Positions 61,273-64,000 of a stretch of DNA of 64,000 bases are shown here, piece by piece. The stretch spans positions 1 to 64,000 of the forward strand of contig JANODX010000096.1 of assembly GCA_031412915.1 (NCBI GenBank), given 5' to 3'. The notes under the pieces were generated by a model. The model was given only the letters and a program-made list of their open reading frames with translations, did not search any database and had not been told where the DNA came from. A program made the translations under genes and the position numbers. This DNA is from JAGNNV01 sp031412915. GTDB taxonomy: Bacteria > Acidobacteriota > Vicinamibacteria > Fen-336 > JAGNNV01. Within the stretch, counting starts at the first letter, position 1; every line of letters begins with the position of its first letter.

Positions 61273-62445
61273 GTGGGTGCTCTGCTTCAGGTCATTCTCA
61301 AGGAATTCCTGCAACTTCGGCAGGATCGCAAGATCATTCCCGCGCTCATCATCGGACCGCTGGTCCAGCTCATCGCTCTGGGTTACGCGGCGAATCTCGA
61401 TGTGACCCACGTCCCCCTGCTCCTCGTCGATGGCGATCACACCGTGGCCAGCCGCGACCTGATCGAGCGTTTCGACGCTTCAGGATATTTTGAAATCAAG
61501 GGCTCGGTCCCGACCGCCGAAGAGGCCGAGCCGTGGCTGGTCGAGGGTCTGGCCCAGGTCGTCCTGGTGATCCCCGAGGGGTACGGTAACGAACTGGCGG
61601 CGGGACAATCGCCCCGGCTTCAGGTCCTCGCCGATGGAACCGACGCCAACTCCGCGGTCGTCGGTCTCGGTTACGCGTCGAGGATCATCGCCTTGATGGG
61701 CGGATCTCTTCAGCAAACCCGCCTCGACACCTTGAATCGAAGAAGCGCCGAAGCCGCACGACACCTGGGGGCGCCCCTGGCCAGGCCGCCCTCCGTCGGC
61801 CGGATCGAAATCATGCCGCGTATTTTCTACAACCCCGATCTGAAGACCCGCTGGTTCTATGTCCCCGCGGTGCTGGCCATGGTGCTGATGCTGGTCACCA
61901 TGATGCTGCCCTCGATGGCGGTGGTGCGAGAGAGGGAGATCGGCACGCTGGAGCAGATCAGCGTGACCCCGCTTCGGCCGTGGCAGCTCATCCTGGGAAA
62001 ACTGACGCCGTTCGCCATCATCGGTTTGCTCGACACCCTGGTGATCGTGGTTCTCGCGCAGGTGGTCTTCGGTGTCCCCCTGCGCGGGTCGCTGCTGCTT
62101 CTCCTCTTCCTGACCTTCCTGTTCCTTCTGAACACCCTGGGCCTCGGACTCCTGGCCTCGACCATGGTCGCCACTCAACAGCAGGCCATGATGTTCTCCA
62201 CCTTCGTCATGATGGTCCCGATGATCTACCTGTCGGGGCTCATCTTCCCCATCGAGAACATGCCGACGCTCTTCCAGATCGGCAGTTACGGCATTCCCGT
62301 TCGTTACTACGCCATCATCCTGCGCGGCGTTTTTCTGAAGGGCTCGGGCATCGATGTGCTCTGGCCGGAGGCCTTGACCCTGGCGTTCACGGGTGTCGCT
62401 TGGTTGACCTTCGCATCGGCGCGGTTCAGAAAACGCCTGGATTAG
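61273..62445 (+). CDS. ABC-2 permease, YbhR-like
   Basis: 390 residues with the same design as its neighbour: N-terminal helix (IPALIIGPLVQLIALGYAANLDV), large periplasmic loop, five C-terminal helices (FYVPAVLAMVLMLVTMMLPSMAVVREREIGTLEQISVTPLRPWQLILGK..). Begins with GTG five bases after the preceding stop, ribosome site weak. It is the last gene of the TetR-HlyD-ATPase-TolC-ATPase-permease-permease operon. Substrate probably a hydrophobic or cationic compound by analogy with YbhFSR; not shown by sequence. Confidence 0.92.
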   Translation: MGALLQVILKEFLQLRQDRKIIPALIIGPLVQLIALGYAANLDVTHVPLLLVDGDHTVASRDLIERFDASGYFEIKGSVPTAEEAEPWLVEGLAQVVLVIPEGYGNELAAGQSPRLQVLADGTDANSAVVGLGYASRIIALMGGSLQQTRLDTLNRRSAEAARHLGAPLARPPSVGRIEIMPRIFYNPDLKTRWFYVPAVLAMVLMLVTMMLPSMAVVREREIGTLEQISVTPLRPWQLILGKLTPFAIIGLLDTLVIVVLAQVVFGVPLRGSLLLLLFLTFLFLLNTLGLGLLASTMVATQQQAMMFSTFVMMVPMIYLSGLIFPIENMPTLFQIGSYGIPVRYYAIILRGVFLKGSGIDVLWPEALTLAFTGVAWLTFASARFRKRLD

Positions 62446-62458
62446 CCGCTCCCTCGTC

Positions 62459-62620
62459 CTAGTTCATGTCCGTGCGTTCGACGGGCTTGGGGAGATCAAA
62501 AAGATCGGTCAGGTCGATCTCATCATCGCCTTCGATGGCATCGTGCTCGAAGTCCTCGTCTTCCCATTCGAAGTAAGGCGGCTTCATAGGTAAGGGCCCG
62601 GGCTGGACTCTGAGTTTCAT
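62459..62620 (-). CDS. Small acidic protein, unknown
   Basis: 53 residues, starting MKLRVQPGPLPMKPP and then very acidic: 16 of 53 residues are Asp or Glu, mostly in residues 17-42 (FEWEDEDFEHDAIEG, DDEIDLTDLFDLP). No cysteine, signal peptide or membrane helix. The ATG at 62620 has a strong GGGGGAGA ribosome site eight bases upstream, which is the main reason to accept it as real. It ends 14 bases from the convergent permease gene. Function not recognised; a small regulator, chaperone-like protein or peptide precursor are all possible. Confidence 0.6.
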   Translation of the reverse strand: MKLRVQPGPLPMKPPYFEWEDEDFEHDAIEGDDEIDLTDLFDLPKPVERTDMN

Positions 62621-62773
62621 GGTTTGTTTCTCCCCCGGGCTTCGAGGAATGCAGGTTTCGTGCCTGATCCCACAACCTCCTGACTCCAGAGAAGATGATC
62701 GGAATCGAGTGAGAATTCGCACACGGCGCGCTGCTACCAAAGGCCTCGTGGCGGCCTCAGGCTCGGCGCTCGA

Positions 62774-63703
62774 TCAGGGTTTGACCGGCGTCGGGACGAC
62801 GGGCGCCGCCACGCGCACCATGAACTCGGAGAGCGCGCGACCATACCCCTCCCCGCCGACCACGTACACGTCGTTGTGATGGGCGCCTTCGACGGCGAGG
62901 TATCTCTTCGGTTCCGGGGCGGCATCGAAGACCATCTTGCCCTGGGCGACGGGTATGACTTCATCCCGCGTGCCCTGAACGACGAGGAGCGGCATCGTGA
63001 GTTGCGGAATCTTCTTCAGGTTTTCGTAGCGGGTCCGGATGAACGAACCGAGAGGCAGGAACGGATAGATGGCGCCTGCCATGTGCGCGACCGAGGCGAA
63101 GGGAGCTTCGAGCACCAGACCGGCCGCCTTGCGCTCGATCGCCAGTTGTATCGACACCGCGCAGCCGAGCGACTCCCCCATCAACACGATATGAGCGGGG
63201 TCGATGCGCCGACGCTCGACCAGGTAGTCGTAGGCGGCGCGGCCGTCGCGATACGTGCCCTCTTCATCGGGGCTGCCCGTGCTCCGGCCATAGCCGCGAT
63301 AGTCGTAGAGAAGGAAGTCGGCACCCAGCCCGCGCAGACGCAGGACGCGATCGAGTCGATCCGCGATGTTGCCCGCGTTCCCGTGCGAGAACAAGACGGT
63401 GGCGACGCTTTGCTCGCTCGCGGCCTTGATGAACCAGCCGTGGACCTTCACTCCGGGCTCCACGTCGATGAGGACTTCCTCGAAGGGCAGCCCGAGCGCT
63501 CGTGGCGTGACGTCCAGATCGGCCGCCGGATAGTAGATGAGTCGCTTCTCGAAGATCACCAGAAAGAGTGTCGCACCGATGAGGACTCCGAGGGCGATCC
63601 TGACCACGCTCTTGAGAAGGGCGAGGCTTCGTGATGTGAGGTGCGTCTTCAGGATGGGTCCTTGGGTCCGCGGCGGATTCGATTGGCGAGTCCGCTGAGC
63701 CAT
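62774..63703 (-). CDS. Membrane-anchored alpha/beta hydrolase (BEM46/YfhR type)
   Basis: 309 residues. One N-terminal membrane helix (VVRIALGVLIGATLFLVIF) followed by KRLIYYPAADLD, a common feature of the YfhR/BEM46 family. The catalytic serine lies in MGESLGCAVS, the acid in GTRDEVIPVAQG and the histidine in EGAHHNDVYVVGG; oxyanion SHGNAGN. Role probably serine ester or peptide hydrolysis at the membrane; substrate unknown. ATG at 63703 overlaps the end of the upstream gene by 55 bases, with only a modest TCAGG site, so the true start may be a little further in. Confidence 0.85.
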   Translation of the reverse strand: MAQRTRQSNPPRTQGPILKTHLTSRSLALLKSVVRIALGVLIGATLFLVIFEKRLIYYPAADLDVTPRALGLPFEEVLIDVEPGVKVHGWFIKAASEQSVATVLFSHGNAGNIADRLDRVLRLRGLGADFLLYDYRGYGRSTGSPDEEGTYRDGRAAYDYLVERRRIDPAHIVLMGESLGCAVSIQLAIERKAAGLVLEAPFASVAHMAGAIYPFLPLGSFIRTRYENLKKIPQLTMPLLVVQGTRDEVIPVAQGKMVFDAAPEPKRYLAVEGAHHNDVYVVGGEGYGRALSEFMVRVAAPVVPTPVKP

Positions 63704-64000
63704 CGGCCTGATCGGTCCGCCTCATCCTCCTTTTTGGGAGCTACTTTGACCCTCGGTGCGGGCGGGCTGGGATGCAGGCGTTCGATGCTGCTCGGGCGAA
63801 CGATCTGGGGCGGGGCCTCTCCCTTACCCTCCGCCAACGCGGCATCAACCGGCGCGGGCGTGTCCGGGGCAGGAGGAGCGCTGGACGCCGCGATCTCGTC
63901 AAGAACGGCGGTGTGGTCGATATCGCCATCCCCGCCCTGGCCCCCGGCGACGGGGTCCGTGATCGGCAGGTTTCGTCGGTTCGGTCCCTGGGTCGCCGCG
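63649..64000 (-). CDS. C-terminal part of an unknown gene (5' end outside window)
   Basis: An open frame runs from the window edge to a stop at 63649, giving about 116 residues. It is alanine/proline-rich and polar (DHTAVLDEIAASSAPPAPD.., EAPPQIVRPSSIERLHPSPPAPRVKVAPKK) and ends in a basic GLANRIRRGPKDPS. No recognised domain. It overlaps the hydrolase start by 55 bases in another frame, which is rather long and lowers certainty. Confidence 0.4.
   Translation of the reverse strand, partial: AATQGPNRRNLPITDPVAGGQGGDGDIDHTAVLDEIAASSAPPAPDTPAPVDAALAEGKGEAPPQIVRPSSIERLHPSPPAPRVKVAPKKEDEADRSGRWLSGLANRIRRGPKDPS

Overview
The window is high-GC, gene-dense bacterial chromosome. Its mix of genes points to an Acidobacteriota-type organism: three Oar-like TonB-dependent receptors with N-terminal carboxypeptidase-regulatory domains, a sulfatase-TPR fusion, secreted LVIVD-repeat proteins, an IorB with a long C-terminal extension, and abundant Tat and Sec exported enzymes. 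This assignment is inferred from gene content; there is no rRNA or marker gene in the window. I saw no tRNA, rRNA, CRISPR array, transposase or phage gene.

Layout. (1) 1-2275: 3' part of kynureninase coupled to an amino-acid permease. (2) 2448-7171: two secreted LVIVD-repeat proteins flanking a Tat-exported alpha/beta hydrolase. (3) 7215-15193: a ModA-like binding protein divergent from a five-gene oxalate/C1 operon (fhs, OxlT-like antiporter, oxc, frc, and a stand-alone formyltransferase of the 10-formyl-THF dehydrogenase N-domain type). (4) 15234-24504, minus strand: TPR protein, two TonB-dependent receptors and an APC permease. (5) 24594-28534: a cysteine-desulfurase-like PLP enzyme without the catalytic cysteine, an argininosuccinate lyase carrying a signal peptide, and a secreted metallo-beta-lactamase-fold hydrolase. 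(6) 36270-28568, minus strand: a five-gene operon of amidohydrolase, Tat-exported sarcosine-oxidase-like flavoenzyme, cyclase-family hydrolase, iorA and iorB. (7) 36780-48132: gamma-glutamyltransferase, a third TonB-dependent receptor, a sulfite-oxidase-like molybdoenzyme, a TPR protein and a sulfatase-like/TPR protein. (8) 48366-55017: an orphan topoisomerase VI B subunit, an EamA transporter, a NamZ-family muramidase and an FHA/IPT membrane protein. (9) 55208-62445: a TetR-controlled tripartite export operon resembling E. coli cecR-ybhGFSR, with the fused ATPase split in two and a TolC gene inserted. (10) 62459-64000: a very small acidic protein, an alpha/beta hydrolase and the end of an unknown gene.

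The physiology suggested is of an amino-acid and peptide user (kynU, two APC permeases, GGT, ArgH, IorAB, amine oxidase) that also uses oxalate. A REP-like repeat family (cores GGTCCCTTCGAC..GCTCAGGGACC and GGTGGCTGAGC..TCGAAGCCACC) recurs at five sites and supplies both the probable start and the stop codon of the sulfatase-TPR gene.

The most novel proposal is that the oxalate operon uses its formyltransferase to move the formyl group between CoA and tetrahydrofolate. Reversal of formate-THF ligase could then yield ATP from oxalate. The orphan Top6B, the exported ArgH and the asymmetric ABC ATPase pair are the next most notable.
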